From NCBI GenBank assembly GCA_013365325.1, contig JABVXV010000009.1, forward strand, positions 1 to 64,000: 64,000 nt of DNA, written 5' to 3'. Under the pieces are notes generated by a model, which saw only the letters and a list, made by a program, of their open reading frames with translations, did no database searches and was not told the origin of the DNA. Below, in pieces: positions 40,318 through 56,800 of this stretch. Origin of the DNA: Dipetalonema caudispina (lineage: Eukaryota; Nematoda; Chromadorea; Rhabditida; Onchocercidae). The position numbers and the translations under genes are program-made. Each line of letters begins with the position of its first letter. Position 1 is the first letter of the stretch.

Positions 40318-43300
40318 ATGACTACAGTTGCTTCATTAGATGTTAATGATGCATCGATAAATTATGGAAAACCAAATGGTCTTCATTGGATTACTGCTGC
40401 ATTATTTCTTATTGCTGATATGGCTGGTGCCGGTATTGTTGCATTTCCGGTGGCGATGACTAGATCCGGTAAAGAATTTCATGGCATTAGTTTTAATAAA
40501 ATTAAATCAATATGACAATTAGATTGTTGCGATGGAATTGAAATTAAAGGAGATTTTAATACATCAAAGATTCAAGAACAACGATTGTAAAGTCAAAGTA
40601 CTCTCTAACATAATATCCTGATGTTCATTAATTGATTAATCAGATGAAAATTTGATTTAAGCCGGATGATACTCCTAACTTAAAAGTATCAATTTAAGAT
40701 ATTCAAAAAAAACCTAAAAATTTTAATGTAGCAATTTAAGGATATTATCGGATTTGTTTGTTATGGATTCCTTACAAATTAAAAGATTTGCTGAAAGTAT
40801 TATCAGCATTTGTCGTATCTATTAACATATTATTCCAAAACAGAAAATATAATATCGGAATCCATTTAACAAATCAATAATTCATTTTTCTCCTTTATTT
40901 GTAGTGATTGTTAAATTAATAATAATTTTAATGATTGTTGAAACTAACAATTAAGTGATTTCAATGGATATTGAATTAATTAAAATTGTTGTAATTTTCG
41001 AATAACTAATATTATAATCATTCATTTACATATCATAGGAATAAATCTGATAAATTAATGATTCATTTCTTCTTTCCTCCATTTTATTTGGTTATTAAAT
41101 GGATATTTGAACAATTTTAGGAAGTATTAAACTGACACATTTAATAATTTTAGTAATTTTTGGATTAATTATAATTATTACAATTCATGAACATATAATA
41201 TGATAAACATTTTAGGCAGTTTTGCTGGTATAATTATTATGATATTGCTAACAATTGCATTCTGTTATACGGCATGCATACTTTCTGACAACTGGATTAT
41301 CATGTGTAATCGATGGACCGTTTATGCTAAACATTGCCGGAAGCCATATCCGGAAATGGCATATCGTGCAATGGGTGCAAATGCAAGGTTTATGTTTATC
41401 TATTTATTTACTACCTTATCTTATTTTTAAAAAATTTTCCGCATCAGGAAGAAGTAATATGGAGAAATTTATTTGTTTTTAAATTTTATTAATCCAATTT
41501 TTTTCTTAATTTATAATGAATAAAATATTGCAATATGTTTAGCAGAAAACATTTGTATGCTTATTTACTTAAATTTTTAATAAAAAATATATTTTTTCAT
41601 CAAAAAATTTTACTAATTGTTTTATTAAAAAAAAAGTTTTTTTTTTTTCAATTTTCAGATCCATCTGCTCATGTATTCTTAACACTGTCCTTTTTGGTGT
41701 TGCTGTTGTTTTTTGCTTATTAGCAGCATATATCATTAATGATTTTATCATTTCCATTGCTAATTATGATATTGGATCTTGCTATATTTTGCTGTTTGTT
41801 GTTATAGCTATTTATCCGGTAACATTACTACGATCACCACAAGATTTTTGGTAATTTATCGAACCATGCTTAATTACTCTCCTTTCTTTTGTGAAAAAAA
41901 TTTTTTTAAAAATTAATTTCGAAATTTTTTTGTTTCTAAAATTTGTCTGAAATGAACTATGAAATGTTAGCATTTATCAAAAGTACTTCATTAACAACTA
42001 TTAGCAAAATGAATGTAGCGAATAATGGCATTGGAAGAATGCAAACGATTGATTGATCAATTGATTGTTAGAGTTGTGTGGCTGATCTGTTTATCTATTA
42101 GTTAAATGATAATTTCAGACAGATAATTTCGCCCTTATCAGAAAAAACAAAACTGCTAATTAACAATTTATGAAGGAAGAAAAGAATGAAATCCAATGCT
42201 TCAACAATTAATAAGTTCTATTTGCTCTCCAAAGTCCATCGTATACGTCAATGATGAAAAAGAATTTCAATTAAACTGGTTAATTAATGTTGCAATTGCA
42301 ATTTTAATAGGTGGGCAGTTGTATTAGCTATGCTAACAACATTATTTGCCGTAATACTTATTCTTATTGGTTCATGGTTGGATTATGGTAAATGCAACAA
42401 TACCACATCCGATAGAAAGCCTATCATTCATTTTGATGGTATTATCGCATCCTTGGGTACATATATGTTTGGCTTAAGTGGACATTTGGTATTTCCAAGT
42501 GTGCAACACGACATGAAATATCCGAAATATTTTAACCGTTCTGCAATTCTTGCTTTTACCGGTATGTTTTGAAAATTTTTTCCTTTACAAAAGTTCAAGT
42601 TGATAGATGAAAGCTGAAGTAATATTTTTCTTCTCAACAGGAAAAAATTTTTTTTCAAAGAAGAAATGAAAAAATTTCTTAATTACTTTTGCTCTTTAAA
42701 AAAAAAAAAAGAAAAATGAAACATATTTTTTTTCATGGAAATCAACTTTGGTTGTGCTTTTATTTAAAAATAAATCAAAATGTTTATGAGCAAAAATTTT
42801 TATTCATCTTTTTATACATTTATAATAAAATAAATTTTCTACAAATTTTTTTTTCTATTCCTTGGAAACATTTAGAAAAATTTCTTGCAAATATTTCAAA
42901 TTTTTTTAAACATAGCAAACTTTTTTCAAAAAAGCCATGTGTCTGAATATTATTCCTAAATTTGATGATCATTATTAATATGTACAATAAATTAAGCTGT
43001 GAAAAAAACCCTGAAAGTTTTCAAACGATTAATGATAGGATGTAAAAAATCGTTCTCGAAAAAATTCTTTAAAAAAAAAAAAAAACGAAAGAGAAATTGA
43101 ATGAATAAGATCACATTATTTAGTTGTTAAACTAATATTTTTGTTCTTTTGAAATATCAAATTCTCATAAAGATTGAGCAATGCATACGATTAATTCAAA
43201 TTAAATTCATTTAAACCTTAATGATTTTTGCTCAGTCATTAATAGATCTATTTCTTTTAATATTTAATTCGTAATCAATTTATAAAATGAATGTTAATTA

Positions 43301-44966
43301 TAGTAGTGGCATTAGTATATTTATCAGTATCAATTCTTGGCTATGCAGCATACGGTAATTCACTCCATGATTCTGTTATCAATTCCATACAGGTATCTTG
43401 CAAATCAATTTTTTGAATCTATAAATTTATTTCAAAAATGATAGTTTTATTTGACAATAATTCCAGATTTTATTGAAAGTCCCACACTATGAACTTAAAT
43501 TAAAAGTTAAACAGCAGGACAAAGTATACAACATTTTGTTCTGTAATCAATTTTGGTAACTTAGAGATTCAATGTTGTTGTAATGTTCATTTTTTTTTCA
43601 AAAAAAAAAAAAAAAATAATCTTTTTGTGTATTGAAATTCTGTTGTGATCAATGAATGGTTATAAAATTATTATTCTATTACAGTGAATTAATTAAGGAT
43701 TATATTTGAAGGAAGTTAAATTTTGAAATTAATTATTTGAGTATAGTTTGAAGTACGAAAAAACTTTCAAGGGATTTGATGAACGAATTATTATTCATTT
43801 TTCATTTTATATATTTGTTATATATATTTGTTTATTTTTCGACTGGTTGGATTCGACAATGTGCTAATTTATTCATCGCAGCACATTGCATATTAACATT
43901 AACAGTAGTGATAAATCCATTAAATCAAGAAGCAGAAAGTTTTGTTAAAGCTCCTCATCGTATGTTCTTTTTTTTCTTTTCTCTCCCTCTCTCTCTCTCT
44001 CTCTCTTTTTACTTCTTTTTTACTTCATAGAATTTGAATAAATTTTGCTAATAAATTAATTATGAATGGGTACATTTGTTGCAATTGTTACCGTTCAATT
44101 TCGATTAGATAATTAAATCACCATTATTATGGTTTAATTTTAATTAAGTAATTGTCACAATTATCCTCGTTTAATTTTCACTGCATAATTATGTTGATTA
44201 TTATTATTTACATATCACATATTTATTCGAACTATTATTATCACTATAGAATTGTTTTTGCCCAGTTAAAATAAATTGAGTAATGATTATTATTCCTATT
44301 TTTTTTGTCTTTTTTTTTTTATAAATCTTTCAATGACAACAATTATCATAATAATTATGAATATTTTTATCATTTTAAACCATTTATTTTTAATTGCTAT
44401 CAATTTGATCAGTACTAATTAATTACAGATTTTGGTTGGCATCGTATTATCATTCGTACTTTTGTTATTTTGGCAATTTTATTTGTTGCGGAAACAGTAC
44501 CCAAATTTGGACCAATTCTAAATGTAATTGGTGGTAGTACAGTAATGTTAACATCAACAATGTTACCACTTCTTTACAACAATTATTTAAATGCATCTAT
44601 ACATGATCCGATTACCAATACGTATAAACGACCAACATTGATACAGTAACATTTATTTTATTTTTTTTTTTAATTCTTGTTTTCCTTTTTTATTTTTTCT
44701 ATTAGAAATTTTTTTATTAAATATAATTGAAGAGAAGAAAAATGAAAATAAATAAGTAATTTACTGTTAAAATTAATTTCGAAGGGAGAATAAGAAAATA
44801 TTGACAAGTTTGTAATGATGGAAGAAGTCAAATACTAATTTAATTGTATTCATTTGTTTGCTCTCATTTCGTTCAGTTAAAATTCTGTACAATGTATTAA
44901 GTAGTATTTGAATATCACCCAAATTTTTGTTACTTTAGACTTTAAAATTTTAAAAATCCAGTGCAA

Positions 44967-45037
<71 letters not shown>

Positions 45038-46029
45038 GTAGTAGTAGTAGTAGTAGTACTGTTATTACTATTATTATTACTAATTATCATTATTATTATT
45101 GCTATTATCACTATTATTATTATTATTATTATTATTTACTGATATTATTGTTTTCATTATGCAGATTTTTTCAGAGTACTTCGGCGAAATTCAGGAAGCA
45201 AACTACTAGTTGATTTTACTATTACTGGTAAGCATACCATAAAAATTTTTTTTTCATAAACATTTTGATATTTAGCATTAAGATACTTACTTGGCTCATT
45301 AAATATTTCGTATTTAGCATTTTATATTTTCCATAATTTTCAAAGAAAAAAAAATTTAGAATTAGCTAGTAAGTTAAATTTACATGCTTTCTTTTTTGAT
45401 AATGATAAGTTTTTATCTATGAAAAGATGATTCATTATATTATCTCTTCCGTTGGAATACACAAAAAAATTAATGATCATTATAAAAATAACGGTAAAAT
45501 TCTTCATTTTCCTTCTTTTTTTTTGAATTTTATTTCATACATTTTTTTCTGTTTTTCTTTTTTTTTCAAAAATTGATTAATTTTAAGTGTTTTAGTGCAT
45601 AACTATTTCAAATTTTTATTTTTTAATATCATATATGTATATTTTTCTTTTGTAAATAATGAATAATTCAATGATAAATTATGAGGAATATAATTTAAAT
45701 TAAGAAATAACACAAATTTAATGGTTTATTTTTTTTCGGGAATGTATCAATTTTTTAGAATTAGTAATCACTGTCGTATAATTATTATGAAATTTATTTC
45801 ACATTTATAAATACAATTTTAAAATGATAACAATAGCATATGCAATACATTTTAATAATTATTATTTAAAATAATTACAGTGATATCGATAATCTTTGGT
45901 ATGGCTACAACATATATTGCTATAGTTGATATGGCATCAACCGATTTTAACATGCCTTGCTATTTATCATTTCTGGAAAGTGCCTCACGTAATACATCAG
46001 TTGAAATATTATCACAAACAAATAAATAA
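40318..46029 (+). CDS. Amino acid transporter, Aa_trans (SLC32/36/38-like) family
   Basis: Multi-pass membrane transporter of the amino acid/auxin permease family. The substrate cannot be read from sequence. Exons: 40318-40468, 41216-41387, 41659-41850, 42311-42561, 43304-43392, 43842-43959, 44429-44621, 45175-45227, 45881-46029; 455 residues, phases consistent. Seen: the family N-terminus GLHWITAALFLIADMAGAGI (first helix), AYRAMGANAR after it, a run of hydrophobic helices, GLSGHLVFPSVQHDM, SILGYAAYGNS, WIRQCANLFIAAHC, FGPILNVIGGSTVMLTS and a last helix before the tail. About 11 helices are expected. Oddity: the exon at 43842 is preceded by TTTTTCG, not TTTTTCAG. The exon content and phase are right but the AG is missing. 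The 44622-45174 intron holds a large ATT/AGT microsatellite. AATAAA lies at 46145-46150. It resembles the nematode-expanded group of these transporters, but I cannot name the orthologue. Confidence 0.9.
43987..44005. repeat. (CT)n microsatellite in a transporter intron
   Basis: A short CT dinucleotide run just inside the intron after the exon ending at 43959. Confidence 0.8.
44971..45057. repeat. Compound (ATT)22(AGT)7 microsatellite
   Basis: Pure ATT to 45036, then seven AGT units to 45057, followed by a degenerate ATT-rich tail to about 45137. It lies in the transporter intron and its tail comes within about 40 nt of the acceptor at 45174. The long Ile/Tyr/Ser frame across it is an artefact. 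Confidence 0.95.
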
Positions 46030-46144
46030 CAAAATTTGCAAAAAAAAATGAAAGAAATCAAAAGTAGAAAATTAAAATTGTAATTGAGAAAGAGGTGAAA
46101 ATTGTTGCAGAAATGATAACAAATTGATATGATTGAATTTATTC

Positions 46145-46150
46145 AATAAA
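46145..46150 (+). terminator. Candidate AATAAA poly(A) signal of the transporter gene
   Basis: Canonical hexamer 116 nt after the stop codon at 46027-46029. Confidence 0.55.
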
Positions 46151-47190
46151 AGTTTATTGTTATCACAATAATACAAACAAAATGTGCAATAAATTCAAAT
46201 GAAATGAATTTTATAAGTATGAATGTAATTTTTTAGCAATAAAATTGCTATTCTATCAAATTTCTTACATATTTCTGATTTTTCTTTTTTTTTTTTATAT
46301 TCTTTTTCTTTTGTTTCTATTCAATCTTTCGATTTTTCCTTTCTTTTTTTTTTTTTGTTTTTCTAGCTTTTTTTTTAGATTTGTAATTTTAATTTTTTAA
46401 GTAAAAAAAGATTTAATTTAATAATGTAGTTCTGCAATTTTGAGCTATTTCAAATAGGGAAATTTTTTTACGAAATTAGTTAATTTCAAATTTTATTAAC
46501 AAATATTTTTGACTATTCAATAGTCTTTTTTTTTATGCGATGAAAATTATTATTAGCATAACAATATATTTATCAACAATAACCTATCCTTTAACGAATT
46601 TTTTGTGTCATTTGATTAAAAAAAAGTGAAAATATTATTTTCAAATTGATACAGGCAGGAAAGAAATAGAATTCTGTGAATAGCAAAAAAAAAAAAAGAA
46701 AATCGTAAAAGAAATCAAAGTGCATGAATCTTGTAGTGAAATGAATAAATTGAAATGAATAAAAGTATATAGAAATTACAATTCCATTTATAAGCATCAA
46801 TGTATGAATGAAATTTGTTAATTCAAAGATAATGCTACTTTTGTCAAATTGGAAATGAAATTGCTTTTAAATGGGAATTTTAGGTCATTATCTAAGATTT
46901 ATTCTTACCATTTCATCATTTCTTGCACTTATTCGTTATATTCGAAAAAAAATGAAAAAACAAAAAAAAAATGTTTTTCTCGATAGAACTTTTTTCAGTT
47001 TAATAAAATCAGCAAATCAGATATGATCAAAAGGTAAGATTTAAATGGAAATGAAGCTTGTTTTTTAAATTGCATGAGCAGCGAAAAGTTACAAAAAGGA
47101 AATAGTGAATTTCTTAAATTAAATCAAATAAGACGAAAAGTAATTCTGATTATAAAAATAGAGTAAAATATTAACAAGTAGTTCGAAAAG
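46151..47190. other. Short spacer
   Basis: AT-rich with homopolymers. At 46999-47034 a small exon-like piece has a TTTTTCAG acceptor and an AAAAG|GTAAGA donor, and contains ATG ATC AAA AG. I could not link it in phase to the downstream exons. Confidence 0.5.
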
Positions 47191-49355
<2,165 letters not shown>

Positions 49356-50874
49356 TTTGTGAAGGCCGGAATAGCAACAATGAAGATGGGAAATGTAAAA
49401 AGAAAACAAATTTCAACAATTAAATAAGTACTCAAAGCTAGATTCAGCTATGTGCTGCAATAACATGCATTTTAGCATGCAATCAGCAAGCTGTATTAGA
49501 ACAATTGAAAAGTGCCAATTACTTTATTATACTTTTTATCCTAATTATAAATGTAAAATAAGACAAAGCAATATATTGTAGTAATCAAAAGTTTTGTTAA
49601 TATGCAAGAATGGTTAAGAAAATGAATAAAAAAAACAAATTCTTTTTCAAATAAATTTGATTAAATTCTTCTAAAATCCATCTTTTCCCTTTAATATCAC
49701 ATCATAATTTTTGTTTTAATTTAAATTACAAGTGTATTTCATAGTTTTATATGTCTAGTTTTTGCTTTCATCAACAAAATATCAGTGATATTTTGCTTAT
49801 AATTTTGTTATTTTGCCTATAACTTTGTTTTGTTACTAACAACAAAATTTTTACGAGAATACATGTAAAAATTTCAAAAAAAAATTGAAGTATTGGGAAA
49901 AATTAAAATATTTTGTTTATATTTCTACAATATTTCGTTTTATGGCTAAAAATAATTTTAGACCAGGCAGAAAATTTTCCATAAATTAAATAATGATTTA
50001 ATTCTTAGATAAGAGATTATTTTTTCATAGCTTTAAAATTTAGAAAAAAAAAAATTGTTTATCTAAAAGAAAAAATTCCGTAACAATAAAATTTTTGCTC
50101 AGGTGGCTTGCAAATTTCATAATTTTTTTCAAATTTTTGTTGAAATACTGCAAAAATTTTTGCAAAATATTCTAATTGTTGCATAATATTATTAGAAGTA
50201 TAACAAACAATGCATCGATACTGGAATACTATTAAATTTATGATAATAGAATAATGTGGAAGTGTAACAAACAATGCATCGATACTGGAATACTATTAAA
50301 CTTATGATAACAGAATAATGTCAAATTTATACAATATCACTATTATCGATAAAATGGAGTAAGTCATAAAAAAATTTTTTTAAAGGCCAGTTAAAGTGTG
50401 ATAATATCACCGGAAATATTGTTAGTAATGCAAATTATGACTTGTGACCATTGATTTTGTCAGAAAAAAACACTGAAATTTTAAAATTAGTAAAAATTTT
50501 AGATTAGAAATCGATCAAAAATTACAATGATTGCTGGTCAAATGTCATTTGAGCAAATGAATAAACTGAGGTGTAATGTATAACATGTACTTTTCCATAT
50601 AACTTTAAAATAATTAAGTGAAATATATTTATGACGATAATATGCATATTGATAGCATCAGCTGATTAACATAAGAAAAGTGATATAATTAGATAATAAG
50701 GCACATTATAGCGAAAACTGTGTTGCATAAAAATTCTCCAAATTATTTAATTAGCAAACGATTGCAGATGATTATCACAGAGTTAATGAAGTTACCAAAA
50801 AGATCAAAGATTTTCATAAAATTATAATATTAACATTTTCAAGGTTAAAAATTAAATTAATCAAATTTGAAAAA
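49356..50874. other. Convergent intergenic region
   Basis: Lies between the plus-strand small gene and the minus-strand fusogen. It contains a 64-bp tandem duplication (50195-50322) and otherwise AT-rich DNA. AATAAA at 49625-49630 may end the small gene. No other coding signal was seen. Confidence 0.6.
50195..50322. repeat. 64-bp tandem duplication
   Basis: Two copies, 50195-50258 and 50259-50322, each carrying TAACAAACAATGCATCGATA and ACTGGAATACTATTAAA, with only about three to four differences. Confidence 0.9.
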
Positions 50875-53800
50875 TTATTTTTTTGGTGGTTTACTTAATG
50901 AAATTGTACATCTTGCTAATGGAATAATACATTTTGTGCATATTAGTACCGTAGCTAAGATGCTTACTATAATAAGCGCTATTTCTAAAGCGCATGTAAC
51001 TGCTTCAGTTGTTGAATTTAAACCATCAAGCCATTGTCGTGGATCAAGTTTAAGCAAAAAATTCTCAATACCACGCTCATTACATCCCGGACAATTACCA
51101 ATTCCTGCTTGCCAACGATGTGCAACATGTCGTTCTCGTAGTGGTGATGCTTCATATCTAAATTATTTAATTGAAAATTATAAAATAAAAAAAAAAATAT
51201 ATACACAAAAGAAAATAATCATTAACATATGCATAAAAAGTATAAAATAATATATGAAATATGTATATATTTGTGATAAGAAAAAAAAATTTTTAACTTA
51301 CAAAATGCAAAACTTCTTGAAATTATTAGAATATAAATTAAAATTCAACTTCATTTTCAACTTGAAATTTAATTTCATTACCCAATGTTCAACTTACTTC
51401 AACCATTTGCATTGCTCAGCATTTGCATCACCAGCTGGTTGCAAGCATACATATCGATCCGAAATTATTCCTGCTGGAATTCCACCAATTGTTGCAATAA
51501 ATTTCGTTCTTGTTGCTGTACCAATTTCTATACTAAAACTCCAATCGGTACTTGATTTATCTTCAGATCGATGGACATAACCAATTAAAGTCCCTTTGCC
51601 ACCCTATAGAATAAATAAATGAAATTTTAATTTTAATTTTGAAATTCTAAAATAACGCATAATGATTATGTTACTTCTAAAAAAGTCAAATTAATCGACA
51701 ATTTAGCAACATTTTAAGAATTTCATTTTAATTTACTTGTAGAAAAGTTTTAAACAATGCAAGAAAAACTTGAAAATGAAATATTTCATAAATATTTTTT
51801 ACTAGTGAATGAAAATTAAACTTAGGAAAGAAAAACTAATAAATTAGAACGATGACACAATTATAATAAGTGGTATAAATTTTTTTTTCTTTTTTACTAA
51901 ATTACTTTAAATATTTAATTTATTTAACTTGAGTCTTTTTTTTTGGCAAAAATTCATTTTAAAATATTTAGTTAAGAGAAATTAATTATTGCATTTTATA
52001 GTATAATATCATCTAAACAAATTTTACTAGTATAGTAAGATTTAGAAAACGATTTGATTGCTCATCCATGCGAATTGTTCCGTTGAATGTTAATAAATGT
52101 GAAGCATGTCGAACAATTATAGGCCTTAAATGAAGAATTATTGTTGTATGATAAGGGGTTTTATCATTAAAAGACTTAATGAATACATTTATTGATACAT
52201 TCATGGGAAACATTTCCAATTATTATTAATTATAATGAATGATTGAAAAATAAAATTGGCATTTTAAATATTTCAGATTATTTGGAAATTTAAACAATTT
52301 GCAAACAAAAAAATTTAATTAATATTTATGAATTATGTTTTATGAAAGAAAAAACTTCTATTATTGTCAAATATGCCTAAATTTTATATATTATTTAAAA
52401 AGTTAGTGATAAATAAATTCATTCATAATAAAAATTTCTAAATTTGTATAATTTGTGATTAGAATTCATAATTTAACCTGAATTTTTACCTGGTACCACT
52501 ACTAACGCTAACATGTATTACGGTGCCTTCAGCATGTACAATTCGTACTGCTCGATCATCATTTAAAATTTCTGCTCGTTCAATCCAATTTTGTTCATCA
52601 ACTGGATAGCCAAGATCAAGATCAATCAAACGATCAGAATAAGTTATAAAATATTCCGCATTATATCGTGTTAAGTAACGTTGTCCTTTACAATTTTCGA
52701 TTGTTATATGCTATAAATAATGCTAAGATGGCATCAAATTTTTCTTAATTTCAAATAAAACTCCCATTTTTGTTTATATTAAATTTATTTAGACAAAAAA
52801 AAAAAAAAAAAAAAAAAAAAAACAAAGATTTCAAAAGAGTATTTTTTATGAATTTATTTACAATACCTGAGAATCAGTAATTTTTATAATTCCATTACGT
52901 ATCAACCATGAATTATCATTTTTTCGTAACCAACCCAACTTATGAATGTCACTTTCGGTGGGTTCATTTAATCGTACACCCATCATTAATATTCGATTAT
53001 CGTTTGAAAAATAATACATTCCGTTTGACATTTCACGAATTACTCGACCTGCTGTAGTTCGTATTTCCATCTACAAAAATAATTGATAATCAAATTTTCC
53101 AATTATATTAAAATGGCTGAACATATATATGAATATCGAAAAGTATTTAAATATCAAAATATTTTATTATGCTGTATTCCTTTAATGTATCATGTAGCAT
53201 TTTTAAATCTTAATCTGAAAATGGTAATTGATTTGAACCTGTCGTTTATCAATTGTTTCCATTTTAGCGGAACCTTTGTTAACAACTGCTTCAAATTCTT
53301 CAGAAGCTGCTTCAGCCCATCGATTCGATACTCGTTCATAAATGCGATGTCGCAAAATGATTACAGTATCCGGTTGAGTTAGTTTTAAAGCTTTATAGAC
53401 TTTTCCCTGTAAAGAAAATGAAATTGTCAACAAATATTATTAGAGAAATGCATAAAATTCATAAAAAATAAAAAACATCGGACTTATAGAATGTAGAGAA
53501 AGTAACTTCTTAAATTTCAAAAGGTCGAAGTTTAATTGATTTTGAAACGCTAAATTTTTAGTATAATTATTAAAAATGATTTGTTATCATTTATGTACGA
53601 ATGAATAAATATTTGAAGAAATAAATTAAAATGCAATTACATAGTTGAGGGAAAGTGAAAATTATAAATAATTCACGCAAGATTAATGCAAATGAAAACA
53701 AGTAATGTAACATTCAAACAAATATTATGTTTTGATGTATACAAATATAAGTAAAACAGTTCCAAATATAGGTATAAGTGAAATAAGTGCAGGTAAAAAT

Positions 53801-56800
53801 ATATATTGACGGAGTAAATATAGATAATTGATTTTGGAAAATTAAATTATGATCAAGTATAGTATTTTACAACATTAAAAAATCTCAATTAAAAATAATA
53901 TAAAGATATATATTAGACAAAAGGATGTATAAATAGAACAAATAAATAATTAAACAAACCATAATTGATAAATGATATTAAACAGGTTTAGGTATTAATG
54001 TTTAAAATAAGAATTAGCATATAACGGTATATATAAATATAAGTAAAACAAATAAGTAAGTGAGTATATCGATAATAAATAATTCTGTAAAAATAAATTG
54101 ATACCGCATATGGTTCGATTGATACTTCACAACAAACTTCACTTTTCGATGACATTAAACAACCGCTACTTGACTGATGCGCATGATATGTTCGATAGCA
54201 AACAGAACCCTTCGTACAATTCCTATTTTTAGAATATAAAATTTTATTAAATTTGACTGATGCAAAATTACATTCAATTCATTCCATTATTTTATCATAT
54301 ATTTGAACAACAATTCTTTTTCAAAATATATGCTATTTTAATTTGAAATTGTTTGACAATTAGTAAGAGTTAGGTTTAAATAATTAGAACTTAACTATGT
54401 TTTTCAAATTGATTTCTTTTAATACTAATTAATAGATATGATTTTGATGATAGAAAAGAAAAAAATTTTCAATTCTTTTCAAAAAAAATGAAACTATTTT
54501 ATATTACTTATATTTGTAATCATCCACGCTGCAGTATTGTTCAGCACCAGCGCAATCACAAATACATGTTGTTGTAATTAGTGGAATTCCAAATTTATAT
54601 GATGCGGATACTGGGAATTGTTGCTCCATCCGAACATATTCAATGGTATGAATTTGTATTCTCATTCCGTCCTATATCATTATTATTATCATTATTATTT
54701 GTTATCATCATTGTCATTATTTTTATTATTATTATCATTATTACTATTATTATTATTTATTATTTATTATTATCATTATTATTGTTATTATTATTAAAAT
54801 GCCTTTTATGATTTTTTTCGGTAATTTAATAGCTATAGAAATTGAAAAAATAATATACTTGAAATGATAAGCCTCTAAAAATATCAAATTTTGATAAATT
54901 TTGGTTTTTATCGTTTTTTTTTTTCTTTAATTTCGTGTTTTTATACCGAAAAATTGAGGCATAATGTTTCTTTAAGTGTTAAATCAGCAACGGTTGTACT
55001 GATTTCTTGAATCCGTTTTCCGGAATCTTCCATATTTGCAGCACTACCCTGAATTGGTGTTATCCGGGTACAATGCACCTCGCTTGTTAATGTACCACAA
55101 ATTATTTCCTTCCACAGCAATGTTAATAACCTAAAACCTTTTTTTATTTCTTCAATCTTCTTTAGAAAACAAAAAAAAAAAAGGGAAAAAAGAAAGGCGA
55201 AACTGATAAAAATTTATTAAATTCCGATTTTCTCCAAATGATTTCTTCTGAAAAAAATTTACATGTCAGCGATGAACTGAACTTGAGTGAAGTTTTTTAA
55301 GACAATGAATTAGCCTTAATAAACGAATTATTCAAAAATTATATATTAGGCTTTCAAAATTTTGCCGATTTTTTCCACTTAATTTTAAAAAAACAGAAAG
55401 AATACTTTCGTTCTCGGAATAAACTATTAAAATACCTCACCATTAACCATTTGATCTTTCCACTTCCATTTGTTTTATTCCTAACCTAACTTTATTACCT
55501 CAATTATGATAATGCTGAGATTTTAATTTTTCATAGAAATTGCGCAAAGTTTATTTTCCACATTCATTTAATCATTTCATATTCCAATTATAATCATACT
55601 TACTTTCAGGCAACTATTGCATAAGAAGTTTACCATCAAAAGATACACGATGTTTGAATATGAAAGTGGACGTTGAAATGACCTGCTAAGTGTACTTTCA
55701 CTTACAAAATATAGAAATTTATGTTGATTGTGGACATCTGAAGGGTTCTTCGCGGTCACTGAGCTGTCCTCGTAGATTGTGGATCTTAAGTGTACCCGAA
55801 TTGATGATAACCTTCTCAATTTGCCGAACTATACACTAACAGCATAAGCTGTTGTTGTCGCATCATCATTGACCAAAACTGGTCATTCTTAGTGTGTAAC
55901 AGGTACTAAAATAAAGCTCACCATTTGAATTGAATAATTTAAATAAAACATTTTAAAGTCATCAAAAATCATCATTGCATAATACTACGAAGTTTAATAT
56001 TAAATGCTAAAATTTAATTTATTATATTTCATATAATTACATTTGATCAATTATGCATTTATATTCAGATAACTAATTAAATTAATTCAAGAATTGTAAT
56101 GCAAAAATTTCTGATTATGTTAGCTAAGATATATTGGTAAATAAAATGAAAAAAAAAGAAGGAGAAGGTAAGAAAAAATTAGTTTCATTAGTATTTGTAA
56201 TTAAATTGGAACAATTTTTTTCTTTTTTTTTTTTTTTTATTTCTAAATGGATTAGAAAGAACAAAAGAACAAATGTACACACACACATAAAGCAATTAAT
56301 CGGATAATACGAAAATTTTTGAAATGGTAAAAAAGTAAAAAAGAAAATGAATAAATAAAATGAAATTTCGATATATTTGTTAGATTATAGTATCAGTATA
56401 GGGTGAAAAAAAAAAGTAGAAAAAATGCGAAAGAGTAGCAAAAATTAGTGTAGAATTTAGAAATAAAACTAGAAGAATTAAGGAAAAGTAAAAAAAGGAA
56501 TTCAAAAGAAATAAAATGAAATTGAAATTTAATATAATAAGTAATGGATGCATTAGTTTTTTTTCCAAATAATTATTGGCATATTTAAAATTAACTTAAT
56601 ACTAATTGTAATTAAATATTAGAAATGCAAGCATTGTTAATTAAAGCTGTAATGGTAAGTAAACTTCTTATCTTGCTTGCATATTGCTGTTATCACTATT
56701 ATTTATCATTATTACTATTACTATAATTGTTGATATCATCATTATTGTTATTATCATTATTATCATTACAAGTATTAAATTGAAATGGATACTGAAAAAA

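Noticed and set aside
44908..45213. Long frame rich in Ile/Tyr/Ser
   Set aside because: It is a translation of the ATT/AGT microsatellite. The real exon here (45175-45227) uses a different frame.
55577..55819. Candidate signal-peptide exon for the fusogen
   Set aside because: The donor is good but the phase is wrong for the next exon, and the frame compatible with that phase contains a stop.
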